42,776 nucleotides of DNA, taken from positions 1-42,776 of the forward strand of contig JAKSNY010000016.1 of NCBI GenBank assembly GCA_024399495.1, read 5' to 3'. The position numbers and the translations under genes were made by a program. The notes under the pieces are model-generated. The model saw only the letters and a program-made list of their open reading frames with translations. It was not told the DNA's origin and searched no databases. Shown piece by piece: positions 28,671 through 37,774 of this stretch; positions within the stretch are counted from its first letter, which is position 1, and each line of letters begins with the position of its first letter. The DNA is from Paludibacteraceae bacterium (GTDB taxonomy: Bacteria; Bacteroidota; Bacteroidia; Bacteroidales; Paludibacteraceae).

Positions 28671-30137
28671 TTATTTTTCCTCAAATCTTACTTTTAATTG
28701 ATTTAAATCAACGGTGACATTATAATCACCACCACTGGTGACTGACCACTTTTTATCACCATCATCACCACTGTGACCGGAACCTATATCCATTCCTGTC
28801 TCACCTTTTGCTACAGTGCCGTTTGACGGAGCGAATATGAACAGTCCGAACCAGTCTCCAAGTTGAAGCGGGAACTTAAGTGTTCCATTTGTCAGCTTGC
28901 CTGAGAATAAGAATACACCATCTTCCACTTTCTTTAATTTTACAGTGTGCTCCTCATCTATCCACCAACCGCTTGGTGTGGCGTCACCACAAATCCATAC
29001 ATTCTCAATAGGACTGAATGTTATTGTCAGGGTGTTGTCTATTGTGTTTGCAAGCAGTGTATATACGGCAGTGTTTGTGACTGTCCAACCTTTGTTTTCA
29101 CCGCAATCACCGTCATACTTCTGCATTTGATCATCAGAAGCACCCTTTCCATACGAGTATGTAATGTCTGTACTCTTGCTGGAATCAGTAAAGTAATAAT
29201 TACCTGGTTTAAGTACGCCCTCGTACTTAAGCACACCGTATTTGTAGTCGAGTTGCATTTGTTGTACAGACGGAGCGGCTGAACCGGCAATGTACAGATA
29301 TTGGGCCTCTCTTAACAGTGTAATGTCGCAAGTAAGTTTTTTCCAGTTCATCTTAACTACGTACTCTCCAGGAACAGGTATGTTCCATTTGTAGTCAGGT
29401 ACATTATATATTGCTTCTCCGTCTTTTTCACCTGTCTTGTACATATACACCATTTTGGTGTCATCGTTTTCAGACTCTTTTACAAAAGCCTCGTCAAATC
29501 CGTCTCTTGTGGTAAGGAATTTCATCTCTCCTGCATTTAACATACCGGTGTAAATAAATCCACCTTCAGGATCTTCTTCATCTTTTTGCATAACTTGTGC
29601 TGTTTTGGCATTCCAAGAGTCTTTAGCCAAGGTAGCGGGACCAATCATAAACATTTGCTGAAAGTTGTTCTCATAGATTGCCACCTTAAACTTAATAACA
29701 GGTGAAACTTGTTGCGGTGCGGCATTTTGGGCTACAGTTGCTGTAACTCTTGCCTCATACTCCATCAACTCTCCGTAATGGTCTGTAAGGTCAGGCCACA
29801 ACTCTTTTAGTTTTGCATTTAATGCACCATGCTTGAGTTTAAGGCTGCGGTCAGTAACTGACCCTATATTGTTTTTGTAACCTCCCTTAAAATCGTTTCC
29901 GGCACGGTCAAATTCGAAGTAATATGAAATGGCATTGCCTGTTTTGCCGTTGGTTCCGCTTGTCCAAGAGAACACTAATGCATCTTTTTGAGATACGCCT
30001 TGATTCAGGACAATCTCACCAGGAGTTACGGTCAGAGCCAAAGGCTCTCCATCTGTAACTTTTATCTCTTCCTTTTTGCAGGATGTAAATACCGCTAAGG
30101 CAAGACATATAATTGTTATAAATTTCAGTTTTTTCAT
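28671..30137 (-). CDS. SusE-like surface glycan-binding lipoprotein
   Basis: A 488-residue lipoprotein (lipobox VFTSC, C20) that would hold oligosaccharide at the cell surface beside SusCD. The N-terminal domain LALTVTPGEIVLNQG...ALVFSWTSG is the SusE-type Ig domain. Three binding modules follow, each with a (I/L)-x-G-x-A start: MFMIGPATLAKDSWN near 160, YLYIAGSAAPSVQQMQ near 286 and NVWICGDATPSGWWID near 378. The same module appears in the two genes at 36414-38644. The aromatic residues after the A-(T/A) turn are the usual sugar platform. The sugar specificity cannot be read directly. Confidence 0.85.
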   Translation of the reverse strand: MKKLKFITIICLALAVFTSCKKEEIKVTDGEPLALTVTPGEIVLNQGVSQKDALVFSWTSGTNGKTGNAISYYFEFDRAGNDFKGGYKNNIGSVTDRSLKLKHGALNAKLKELWPDLTDHYGELMEYEARVTATVAQNAAPQQVSPVIKFKVAIYENNFQQMFMIGPATLAKDSWNAKTAQVMQKDEEDPEGGFIYTGMLNAGEMKFLTTRDGFDEAFVKESENDDTKMVYMYKTGEKDGEAIYNVPDYKWNIPVPGEYVVKMNWKKLTCDITLLREAQYLYIAGSAAPSVQQMQLDYKYGVLKYEGVLKPGNYYFTDSSKSTDITYSYGKGASDDQMQKYDGDCGENKGWTVTNTAVYTLLANTIDNTLTITFSPIENVWICGDATPSGWWIDEEHTVKLKKVEDGVFLFSGKLTNGTLKFPLQLGDWFGLFIFAPSNGTVAKGETGMDIGSGHSGDDGDKKWSVTSGGDYNVTVDLNQLKVRFEEK

Positions 30138-30156
30138 TGCATAAAAATGTTAAAGG

Positions 30157-31632
30157 TTAATATCCTGGATTTTGCACCAATTTTGGATTGGATTGCATCT
30201 CAAGAAGCGGAATAGGGAATAATAGGTTCTTGTCAGAGAAATTTGTTTTTCCTATTGACATAAAGAACTTTTTAGCATAATCAGGACGTCTTATAAGGTC
30301 AAACCAACGATGTCCCTCAAAAGCAAGTTCCATTCTACGCTCTTTATATATTATGTCTCTCATGTCATTAATATCCTTGCCTATAGTGGCTGGAAGACCG
30401 GAACGTTTCCTTACTTCGTTAAGTGGTATAGCCGCCTCATCCAACATTCCTAACTCATTCAATGCCTCCGCTTTCATCAAAAGCACCTCGGCATATCTTG
30501 TAACCACCCAGTTTGCAGGGCTTGCATCATAGTCCGGTGCAATAGACATTGGAACAAGGAACTTTCTTAAGTTGTATGTGGTTGTAGAGTATTCAGGGTT
30601 ATAGAACTTGCCGTCAAACATTGGGCAACCAGCGTAAAGTATGGTTTTGTCTTTACGGGTATCCCCAGGTTCATACTGCTGTACAAACTCATGTGTAGGT
30701 TGGTTCCAGCCATAACCACCGGCAACCATACCAGAGTTTCTTGGTCCTGTATATGTGCTAAGCCATGAAGCCTGATTCTCGTTCCACGTAAAGTTATTTG
30801 ATGTCTTACCATAATATTGAACCTCAAAAATGGATTCAATACCGTTTTTCTTTAGAGGGTTGAAGTTATCGCTATAGTCAGCGTTAAGTTGGTAACCATA
30901 ATTTCCTATCTCATCACATAGTCTGACTACCTCCTCGTAATTCTCGCCTTTAGTAATATATACTTTTGCCAATTCAGCCATTGCAGCCTCTTTAGTGGCT
31001 CTGCCTAAATCTGTGGCAGAGTAGGTTGATTTTAGAGGCAAACGTACTATGGCATCTTTTAAGTCTTCAATAATCTGAGCGTATATCTGTCCAGGCTCCG
31101 CTTGCGGTGCACCTTCTTCCGATAGGCTCTCTTGTGGTTCAAGGTTTAGAGGTACGCGTCCAAACAGTCTTACAAGAATAAAATAGTAGTGAGCGCGAAG
31201 GAATTTAACCTCACCAATACAGCGGTTTCTTAAACTCTCGTCCATCTTTATTGTGTTGATATACTTAAGAACCATATTGCAGCGTAGAATACCTGGAGCC
31301 GGACCTCTCCATAGGTCAACTACACCAAAATTATTTGAATCTGCTGTAAAGTTTGCCAAATCCACTGTCTCTATACCGTCATTGCCACCACCAGCACCAA
31401 CTACACTGTTATTTGCCACAATGTCAAGTGTCCAAATACGCATATTGTATAACTTTGGCCACTGAAGCGGCTGATATGCACCATTGACTGCGGCAATAAC
31501 CTCATCTGAATTGCTATAGCCATTTGCAACAACCTCATTGTAAGGCTCTCTGTCAAGGTATTTGCAAGAACTTAATGCACAAATGGCAAATATTACTGCC
31601 AAACTGCTTGTTAATCTATATAATGTTTTCAT
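30157..31632 (-). CDS. susD: SusD-family glycan-binding outer-membrane lipoprotein
   Basis: A 491-residue lipoprotein (lipobox ALSSC, C23) that forms the lid of the SusCD importer. It has the RagB/SusD fold with N-terminal TPR helices (EVIAAVNGAYQPLQWPKLY, IGEVKFLRAHYYFILVRLFG) and the very conserved C-terminal block YAEVLLMKAEALNELG, LNEVRKRSGLP, IIYKERRMELAFEGHRWFDLIR near 394-450. It lies 15 bases after susC and 19 before the SusE-like gene. Glycan-binding residues cannot be assigned without a structure. Confidence 0.96.
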   Translation of the reverse strand: MKTLYRLTSSLAVIFAICALSSCKYLDREPYNEVVANGYSNSDEVIAAVNGAYQPLQWPKLYNMRIWTLDIVANNSVVGAGGGNDGIETVDLANFTADSNNFGVVDLWRGPAPGILRCNMVLKYINTIKMDESLRNRCIGEVKFLRAHYYFILVRLFGRVPLNLEPQESLSEEGAPQAEPGQIYAQIIEDLKDAIVRLPLKSTYSATDLGRATKEAAMAELAKVYITKGENYEEVVRLCDEIGNYGYQLNADYSDNFNPLKKNGIESIFEVQYYGKTSNNFTWNENQASWLSTYTGPRNSGMVAGGYGWNQPTHEFVQQYEPGDTRKDKTILYAGCPMFDGKFYNPEYSTTTYNLRKFLVPMSIAPDYDASPANWVVTRYAEVLLMKAEALNELGMLDEAAIPLNEVRKRSGLPATIGKDINDMRDIIYKERRMELAFEGHRWFDLIRRPDYAKKFFMSIGKTNFSDKNLLFPIPLLEMQSNPKLVQNPGY

Positions 31633-31647
31633 AGTCGTATAATTATA

Positions 31648-34600
31648 TTAGAATGTTATGGATAGTCCTGCTGTTATAGTCATTGATAACGGATAAACAT
31701 TGTCATCTTTCGCTTTTCCGCCAATTTCAGGGTCTATGCCTTTATATTTTGTCAATGTAAACAGGTTCTGTCCTGAAACATAAACTCTTACATTGCTCAT
31801 AGCGGCTTTCTTTGTAAGACGCTGAGGTATTGTATAACCTAATGTCAAGCTCTTTAATCTTAAGTAAGAGCCGTCTTCAATAAATCTGTCAGACACTCTG
31901 GAGTTTTGGTTAGGATCGTCTTTAACCGCTCTTGGCATTGTAGTTGAAGGATTGCCCTCTCTCCAACGGTCAAGTACGCTGGTAACTTGGTTTTGAGCGA
32001 CTTTCATTGCCTCCAATTCTCTTCTTGTGGCATTAAATATCTTGTTTCCTGCAACTCCTTGGAAGTATAACTCAATATCAAATCCTTTTATAGTGAATTT
32101 GTTATTAAGAGAGAATGTCCATGTAGGAGTAGGGGAGCCAAGGAATGTACGGTCTTTCTCATCAATCACACCGTCACTGTTCAAATCCTTGAACTTTATA
32201 TCACCCGGCTGTGTGCTATTGTACTTGCTGCTACCTCTTTTCTGGATTGCGTGATTGTCAATCTCCTCTTGTGATTGGAATATTCCTTCACAAACATATC
32301 CGTAGAAAGAGTAGATAGGGTGACCCACTGAATTTATGTTATATGTGTCGTTTCCATCATTGTCAAAAATGTCTTTTCCGTTAGGAAGAGCCTTAATCTC
32401 ATTGTGGTTATAGGCAAAGTTCAATGTGGTTGTCCAGTTGAATCCGTCGCCTTGATTTACAAAGTTGAATGATGTGATACCAACCTCAACACCGGCATTA
32501 CGTACTGTACCTGTGTTTACACGCGGCACATCTTCGTCAGAATAACCGGAACTGATTAGTACATTGGCATTGGTAAGCATATCTTTTGTATCCTTTATAT
32601 AACCATCAACAGAGAACATTAACCTATCTTTTGCCATCTTCATATCAAGACCTATGTTATATGATACAACAGACTCCCATGTTACTTCAGGATTAGGCAT
32701 TTTACGAGGATAAAGAATTGGCACAATAGTTCCGTTAAATACATATTGTCCTACACTCAGATAAGGGTATCCCTCGTATTCACCAACGTTAGCCTGATTT
32801 CCTGCCATACCAAATCCAAAACGGATTTTCATATCGCTTACCACATCGTTTACAGGGAAGAAATGCTCCTTGCTTGGTCTCCATGCCACAGATACAGAAG
32901 GGAATGTACCCCAACGGTGTCCTTTTGAGAATCTTGAAGAACCGTCTTCACGTACGGTTGCTGTAATGTAGTATCTCTCGTCATAAACGTAGTTTGCTCT
33001 TGCCATAAATGATAGCAACGCCCATTCTGTTGTGTTTCCGCCAAGAGTTTTTGTCTCTTCAAGTGTACCGTTAGATAATTGGCGCGCTGAAGGTGTCAGG
33101 AATCCAGAGATGCTACCTTCCATAAATTTTTCATGTTTTGATTGCATAGACACACCAATCATAGCGTTTACGGCGTGTTTCTCTTTGAATGTCTTTGTAA
33201 AGGTAAGGGTGTTATCCCAAGATACGGTCAATTTCTTGTTAAACTTGTTTTTAGCATACGATTCCGGTTGCGGAATAGGTTCCCAATCATACTTTGGAGC
33301 CCATTCGTCATCGTCCCAGAACAGAGCCTCAACACCAAGCATACTCTTGAATACTAATGGCTCCCACGGAGTGATCTCCATAAATACATTGCCAAGGAAG
33401 TTATAACCTTTTGTCGTATTTTTTTTCTCATTCAGCTTGCCCACAGGGTTTGGTTGGTCGCCCACGTACATTGCAAGTCCGTTTGGACCAGCCCAAGTTC
33501 CGTCTGCGTGATACATCTCTTGTGTAGGCAGTGCCAAAAAGGAGTTCTTTAGATTCCCTACCCAGTCACCAGAGTTTTTTATATCGTGGTTAAACGTAAG
33601 ATTTGTACCTATACCTAACCATTTGAACATCTGTGCGTTTACATTGGCTTTAAACGTAAAACGCTCGTATTTAGTGGTTTGTATAACGCCTTTTTGGTTA
33701 AGATAAGAACCTGAAAGATAGTAGTTAACCTTGTCTGTGCCACCGGAGAAATTCACGGCGTAATTCTGAATCTGACCAAGTTGAGTCATGTTTTTGAACC
33801 AATCTGTGGAGTTGGTCAGAGCGGTTGGGTCAACAAATTCAGGATTCTGACGTTCTCCGCCTGCCTTCATCATCTCGTTATGCAGGGACGCAAATTGAGA
33901 AGAATTTAGCAAAGGTAGTGTGTTGGTTATTTTCTCTATACCGTATGATGCCTTTAACTCAACGTGGTTATTGTTGTCTTTATTACCTTTTTTAGTGGTG
34001 ATAATTACAACACCGTATGCACCGCGTGAACCGTAAATTGCTGTTGCAGAGGCATCTTTTAACACGTCAACTGTGGCTATATCGTCCATATTCAACGCAT
34101 TCAACCCCATATCGGTAGGAATTCCGTCTATTACAACAAGAGGGTTGCTTCCGTTAATTGAGCCCACACCACGAATCTGCATACTTACGTTGTCGCCTGG
34201 TGAACCTTTTGATGTTATCTGTAGTCCAGGTGCCTTACCCGATAGGGCTTCACCTATATTAATGGACTGGTGTTTGCCCAAATCTTCTGACGTTACTTGT
34301 GCTATTGCACCTGTAAGGTCGCTCTTTTTTTGTACTCCGTAGCCTATAGCCACAAATTCTTCAAGTTGTTTGGAATCCTCTTCCATTGAAATCTTAAGAG
34401 GTTGGTCCTTAGTTGCTTTTACTTCAACTTCCCTGTATCCAAGGTAAGTTAGTTTAAGAACGGAATTCGCCGCTTTGGATTCAATGGTGAAATTTCCGTC
34501 AAAATCTGTGATTGTGCCAGTTCCTGTCTCCTTTATTATAACGTTTACACCAATCATCGGTTCTCCGGATTGATCCACAACGTTACCTGTAAAGTCGGCG

Positions 34601-34659
34601 TAGATTGAACTTGTCAACATCACTGCACTGCAAAATAGTATGCACTTCTTGTTAAACAT
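31648..34659 (-). CDS. susC: SusC-family TonB-dependent outer-membrane transporter
   Basis: A 1003-residue TonB-dependent importer of oligosaccharides. After the signal peptide (about 1-21) comes a carboxypeptidase-regulatory-like domain (GNVVDQSGEPMIGVNVII to ~93). Next are the linker EEFVAIGYGVQKK typical of SusC, the plug (GKAPGLQITSKGSPGD, IRGVGSINGSNPLVVIDGIP, IYGSRGAYGVVIITTKKG to ~225), then the 22-strand barrel ending LSITF with a terminal phenylalanine. It starts the structural part of the operon, 75 bases downstream of the regulator. No TAnnTTTG box is seen in that gap, which fits an activator-dependent promoter. Confidence 0.97.
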   Translation of the reverse strand: MFNKKCILFCSAVMLTSSIYADFTGNVVDQSGEPMIGVNVIIKETGTGTITDFDGNFTIESKAANSVLKLTYLGYREVEVKATKDQPLKISMEEDSKQLEEFVAIGYGVQKKSDLTGAIAQVTSEDLGKHQSINIGEALSGKAPGLQITSKGSPGDNVSMQIRGVGSINGSNPLVVIDGIPTDMGLNALNMDDIATVDVLKDASATAIYGSRGAYGVVIITTKKGNKDNNNHVELKASYGIEKITNTLPLLNSSQFASLHNEMMKAGGERQNPEFVDPTALTNSTDWFKNMTQLGQIQNYAVNFSGGTDKVNYYLSGSYLNQKGVIQTTKYERFTFKANVNAQMFKWLGIGTNLTFNHDIKNSGDWVGNLKNSFLALPTQEMYHADGTWAGPNGLAMYVGDQPNPVGKLNEKKNTTKGYNFLGNVFMEITPWEPLVFKSMLGVEALFWDDDEWAPKYDWEPIPQPESYAKNKFNKKLTVSWDNTLTFTKTFKEKHAVNAMIGVSMQSKHEKFMEGSISGFLTPSARQLSNGTLEETKTLGGNTTEWALLSFMARANYVYDERYYITATVREDGSSRFSKGHRWGTFPSVSVAWRPSKEHFFPVNDVVSDMKIRFGFGMAGNQANVGEYEGYPYLSVGQYVFNGTIVPILYPRKMPNPEVTWESVVSYNIGLDMKMAKDRLMFSVDGYIKDTKDMLTNANVLISSGYSDEDVPRVNTGTVRNAGVEVGITSFNFVNQGDGFNWTTTLNFAYNHNEIKALPNGKDIFDNDGNDTYNINSVGHPIYSFYGYVCEGIFQSQEEIDNHAIQKRGSSKYNSTQPGDIKFKDLNSDGVIDEKDRTFLGSPTPTWTFSLNNKFTIKGFDIELYFQGVAGNKIFNATRRELEAMKVAQNQVTSVLDRWREGNPSTTMPRAVKDDPNQNSRVSDRFIEDGSYLRLKSLTLGYTIPQRLTKKAAMSNVRVYVSGQNLFTLTKYKGIDPEIGGKAKDDNVYPLSMTITAGLSITF

Positions 34660-34734
34660 AGTATTGGTTTTTGATTAAAAATTTTTATTGTGTTATAATA
34701 TTAATCTTTGTATGTAATAACTATTATGAATCTG

Positions 34735-36378
34735 TTACTTTATTTTCATAACCTCATCTTCAAAATGTTCTCTGTCTTTTATTGCATAATTTCTGTATCT
34801 CACTCTGTAATTATAAATAGTGGATAGTGAATATTTCAAAAATATTGAAATTTGAACACTATCGGTCATTCCCAATCTTATCAGTGCAAATATTCTCAAC
34901 GGTGTATTAAGACGGTTAGGCTCATCTGGTGGTACAACCCTTTTGTCCTCCTCTAATAAATCGTTGAATTGTGTTATGAAATTAGGGAATAGACTAAGGA
35001 ATATATTGTCAAAATTTTCGTAAAAATCATCTGTTACGTTCTCAATATTCAAATCTTCCACTAACTTGTTAAGTATTGCCTTCTGTTCAGGATTTGTCCT
35101 TGCCACAGACTGAATCTTGTTCTTAATGGTACATATTTGCTCCAAATAGGTAGATGATAGAGACATATACTGTGTCAGATATTTCATCTTCACCATAACG
35201 TTGAATTCAAGTTCGTTATTCAACAATGTGTATCGCTCATTGATTTCCTTAAGGTTGTTGTTTGTCTTAATTAGTTCCTGAGCGTATTTTTCTGTTTGTG
35301 CTTTCAGTTCCTTATTGCTTTTTAGTTGCTGCCATAACTGAATAATTAGAACTATCATAAAAAACAGAATGATTCCAATCATAAGTATGGTGACTATAAG
35401 CTGTACATTTCTTTTGTGCATTTGTTTTGCATACGCTTTTTGAACTATAGGAAAGGCGTACGCCACTTCTCTCTCCCTCATTCTGAAATGAGTTTTGTTT
35501 ACGTCGTCAATAGCACACGACAGATACATGTAAGACCTTTCAATGTCGTTATTTTTATAGAGCAATACAGCCAGTTCTTGCAAAGCACTATATTCCCTTA
35601 CGGCAAGCGGAATCTCGTACAGAGAAGCTTTTGCCAGCCAGTAAATCTCATTTATGGAGTCTCCTGAACAACGATATACATTAGCCATACAGTATGAGTA
35701 GATGGCTTTGTTGTGTTGAGATAGAGTGTTTATGTCTATTTTTTGCAAATCTGCCAAGGCTTCATTACACTTGTTGCTTTTGTAATGTATGTCTGAACGC
35801 ACTATCAGATATACAAACGACAATGTATCATATACAGATAATATGGAATCAGCATACCGTCTTGACATACTTCTGTAATAGTTCTTATAGTCTTTATCTA
35901 TGGAGTTGTTGTACATTACATCAAACAGGGTGTGCATAACGTGATAGTATTGTGGACGCACTATACTGTCAAGTTTGGTGGACGATGCGTATCCTAAAAG
36001 CTCTGCTGATTCCTTGAACATACCGGCAGAGCATAATCCTTCTGCATAATATATATTGGCTAACTGGATGTGCCAGTCCGGCTCAAGTTTTTCTGCCAAA
36101 TCCTTGCACTTTTTAGCGTAAGTGAGCATAGAATCCAAATTATATGTCTTGTACTCTTCTATAATGGATTGTAGTGCACTGAATTTGCTCTCCTTATCGC
36201 GGGCTGATTTATACTGAGCCTTCAGATAATTAAGGTGATTGTCTTTTTGGAAAAAATAGGTCTGTTTGTTGTTTACAACATGGTCAAGAGTGTCTAACAA
36301 TACATTATAATCCTGACTTGCCATTGATAATGACAATAGCAAGACAGGAATTATTGATATGTATTTTCTTATATGCAC
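34735..36378 (-). CDS. SusR-like membrane-bound transcriptional regulator (DUF6377 type)
   Basis: A 547-residue regulator. It has an N-terminal signal or anchor segment (1-20), a sensor region of helical TPR-like repeats (~25-320), one transmembrane helix (about 325-347, LIVTILMIGIILFFMIVLII), a coiled coil (350-400) and a C-terminal LuxR-type helix-turn-helix: LRIFALIRLGMTDSVQISIFLKYSLSTIYNYRVRYRNYA at 494-532. This arrangement, with sugar sensed outside the inner membrane and DNA bound inside, is that of SusR, the maltose-responsive activator of the starch locus, and its homologue in dextran loci. It most likely activates susC onward. Confidence 0.88.
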   Translation of the reverse strand: MHIRKYISIIPVLLLSLSMASQDYNVLLDTLDHVVNNKQTYFFQKDNHLNYLKAQYKSARDKESKFSALQSIIEEYKTYNLDSMLTYAKKCKDLAEKLEPDWHIQLANIYYAEGLCSAGMFKESAELLGYASSTKLDSIVRPQYYHVMHTLFDVMYNNSIDKDYKNYYRSMSRRYADSILSVYDTLSFVYLIVRSDIHYKSNKCNEALADLQKIDINTLSQHNKAIYSYCMANVYRCSGDSINEIYWLAKASLYEIPLAVREYSALQELAVLLYKNNDIERSYMYLSCAIDDVNKTHFRMREREVAYAFPIVQKAYAKQMHKRNVQLIVTILMIGIILFFMIVLIIQLWQQLKSNKELKAQTEKYAQELIKTNNNLKEINERYTLLNNELEFNVMVKMKYLTQYMSLSSTYLEQICTIKNKIQSVARTNPEQKAILNKLVEDLNIENVTDDFYENFDNIFLSLFPNFITQFNDLLEEDKRVVPPDEPNRLNTPLRIFALIRLGMTDSVQISIFLKYSLSTIYNYRVRYRNYAIKDREHFEDEVMKIK

Positions 36379-36413
36379 AAGAAAATGTTGCTTTGGATAC
36401 TCCGCTTCTGTAA

Positions 36414-37703
36414 CTATTTTACAATCAATTTATAAGATTTTCCACCAATGGTAATCATATATAAACCAGACATCGGAACGTCTATTGTGGAATCTCCTGC
36501 TTCTAAAACGCCTTCGTTTATAACTTTAATGGCGTTCATCAATACGTAAGCCTGTTTGTTTGGTAGATTTGATATGCATATCTTATTTTTAGAACCCGAT
36601 ATTACAAATTCACTTTCAGGCTTGTTGTCTGATGTAGGCAGAGATGTGCCAACTTCCATATTGTTAAGATCAACATATACTGTCTTTTGTCCTGATGTAG
36701 AGAAATACCACTTGTTATCTGCTGTGCCGGCAGGCTCTGTTTCGTAAAGTTTCATCTTATAGGTCTGACCATCTTTCATTTCAACATTGCCCGATGCATC
36801 GGCTACGTATCCAGGCCACCAGTCCTTAGTCTGGCAGAACTTGAAATCATCATTTGCGTTAAAGTTTCCGGTGTATGTATATTTTTTCTCTCCAAGTGAG
36901 GTCATTTTCACATGTTTCCAATCACTGAACAATCCTACAATATACAAGTCTCCATCTTCTATTATACCACCACCATTCGTCACTTCCATTGTGCCTGTAT
37001 GTTTTGCCTCATCTAATGTTACAGTTATGGTGTAATTGCCTTCTGGCATTATAAATTTATAATCAGGAGCGGATTCACCATTTCTATATGCTAAGTTGTA
37101 TTTTTTGTTAAATTCAACTTGTTGATTTTCACTGGTTGCTACATAACATTTATCCCAGCTTCCACGTTTTGTCAGGAATTTTAATTCGCCATTTTTAAAA
37201 GAGCCGGTATAAGTATAGTCATTTTCATTGATTTCCATCTGGATGGCTTGGTCACCGCTCCATCCCACACTTGTTGCAGGTCCTATTAAATATAAAGAGG
37301 TGCTGGTAGGGTCGATAGGGTCGTCTCCACCTTGTCCTGGTGTGCCTGTAACAAGAAGTGTGTTATTTGTAACATCAAGTACAAGTGTGTATTCACCTGC
37401 GTCAAATGAAAATACGTTAGCGGAAGCGGTAGAAGAATACTTTACCGGCATACGCTTGTTTAGTTCCACTTTTTTAGAAGCTTCTGTAGCCACATAATAG
37501 GAGGCACTTTCGCTTTTCTCCGAAATAAAATTCAGTGTGCCCTTTTTTAACGTGCCGAACCAAGTGTAGGTACAACCGTCAGCGGTCATTTGAATGGCTT
37601 TGTCTATAGAGGTGCTACCAGTGGCGGAGCCAGTCATATACATAGCCGCACAAATGCATTGGCAGGAAATGATACTTAGAATAATTAATAGTGCCTTTTT
37701 CAT
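36414..37703 (-). CDS. Three-module SusE/F-type glycan-binding protein with T9SS type A tail
   Basis: A 429-residue exported protein made of three SusE/F-like binding modules (about 20-120, 136-243 and 252-352), each starting YMTGSAT, YLIGPAT or YIVGLFS and containing a (K/D)-W-x-x-x-Y-V-A type aromatic turn. The last ~65 residues (VISGSKNKICISNL to SGLYMITIGGKSYKLIVK) match the Por-secretion C-terminal sorting domain of T9SS type A cargo. The signal peptide is ambiguous: IISC at 11-14 resembles a lipobox but leaves an unusually short hydrophobic core, so ordinary cleavage near ICA-A is preferred. It is upstream of the SusR-like gene by 35 bases and may be co-transcribed. Export by T9SS would place it on or outside the surface, unlike lipoprotein SusE/F. 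Confidence 0.8.
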   Translation of the reverse strand: MKKALLIILSIISCQCICAAMYMTGSATGSTSIDKAIQMTADGCTYTWFGTLKKGTLNFISEKSESASYYVATEASKKVELNKRMPVKYSSTASANVFSFDAGEYTLVLDVTNNTLLVTGTPGQGGDDPIDPTSTSLYLIGPATSVGWSGDQAIQMEINENDYTYTGSFKNGELKFLTKRGSWDKCYVATSENQQVEFNKKYNLAYRNGESAPDYKFIMPEGNYTITVTLDEAKHTGTMEVTNGGGIIEDGDLYIVGLFSDWKHVKMTSLGEKKYTYTGNFNANDDFKFCQTKDWWPGYVADASGNVEMKDGQTYKMKLYETEPAGTADNKWYFSTSGQKTVYVDLNNMEVGTSLPTSDNKPESEFVISGSKNKICISNLPNKQAYVLMNAIKVINEGVLEAGDSTIDVPMSGLYMITIGGKSYKLIVK

Positions 37704-37722
37704 AGAAATTTGATTTTTAGAT

Positions 37723-37754
37723 AAAAACCGACAGGCAGTTGCCTGCCGGTTTTT
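37723..37754 (-). terminator. Strong terminator after the two-module gene
   Basis: AAAAACCGACAGGCA (37723-37737) pairs with TGCCTGCCGGTTTTT (37740-37754) across a 2-base loop, with one G-U pair in the minus-strand RNA. A T-run ends the stem. Only 19 bases separate it from the next gene, and no promoter is visible in between, so partial read-through is likely. Confidence 0.75.
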
Positions 37755-37774
37755 GGGTTAAACTTAAATTGTTA

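Noticed and set aside
34660-34734. TAATCTTTG upstream of susC as a standard promoter
   Set aside because: It is on the plus strand and has one base too many between TA and TTTG. The minus strand shows no TAnnTTTG box, consistent with an activator-dependent promoter instead.
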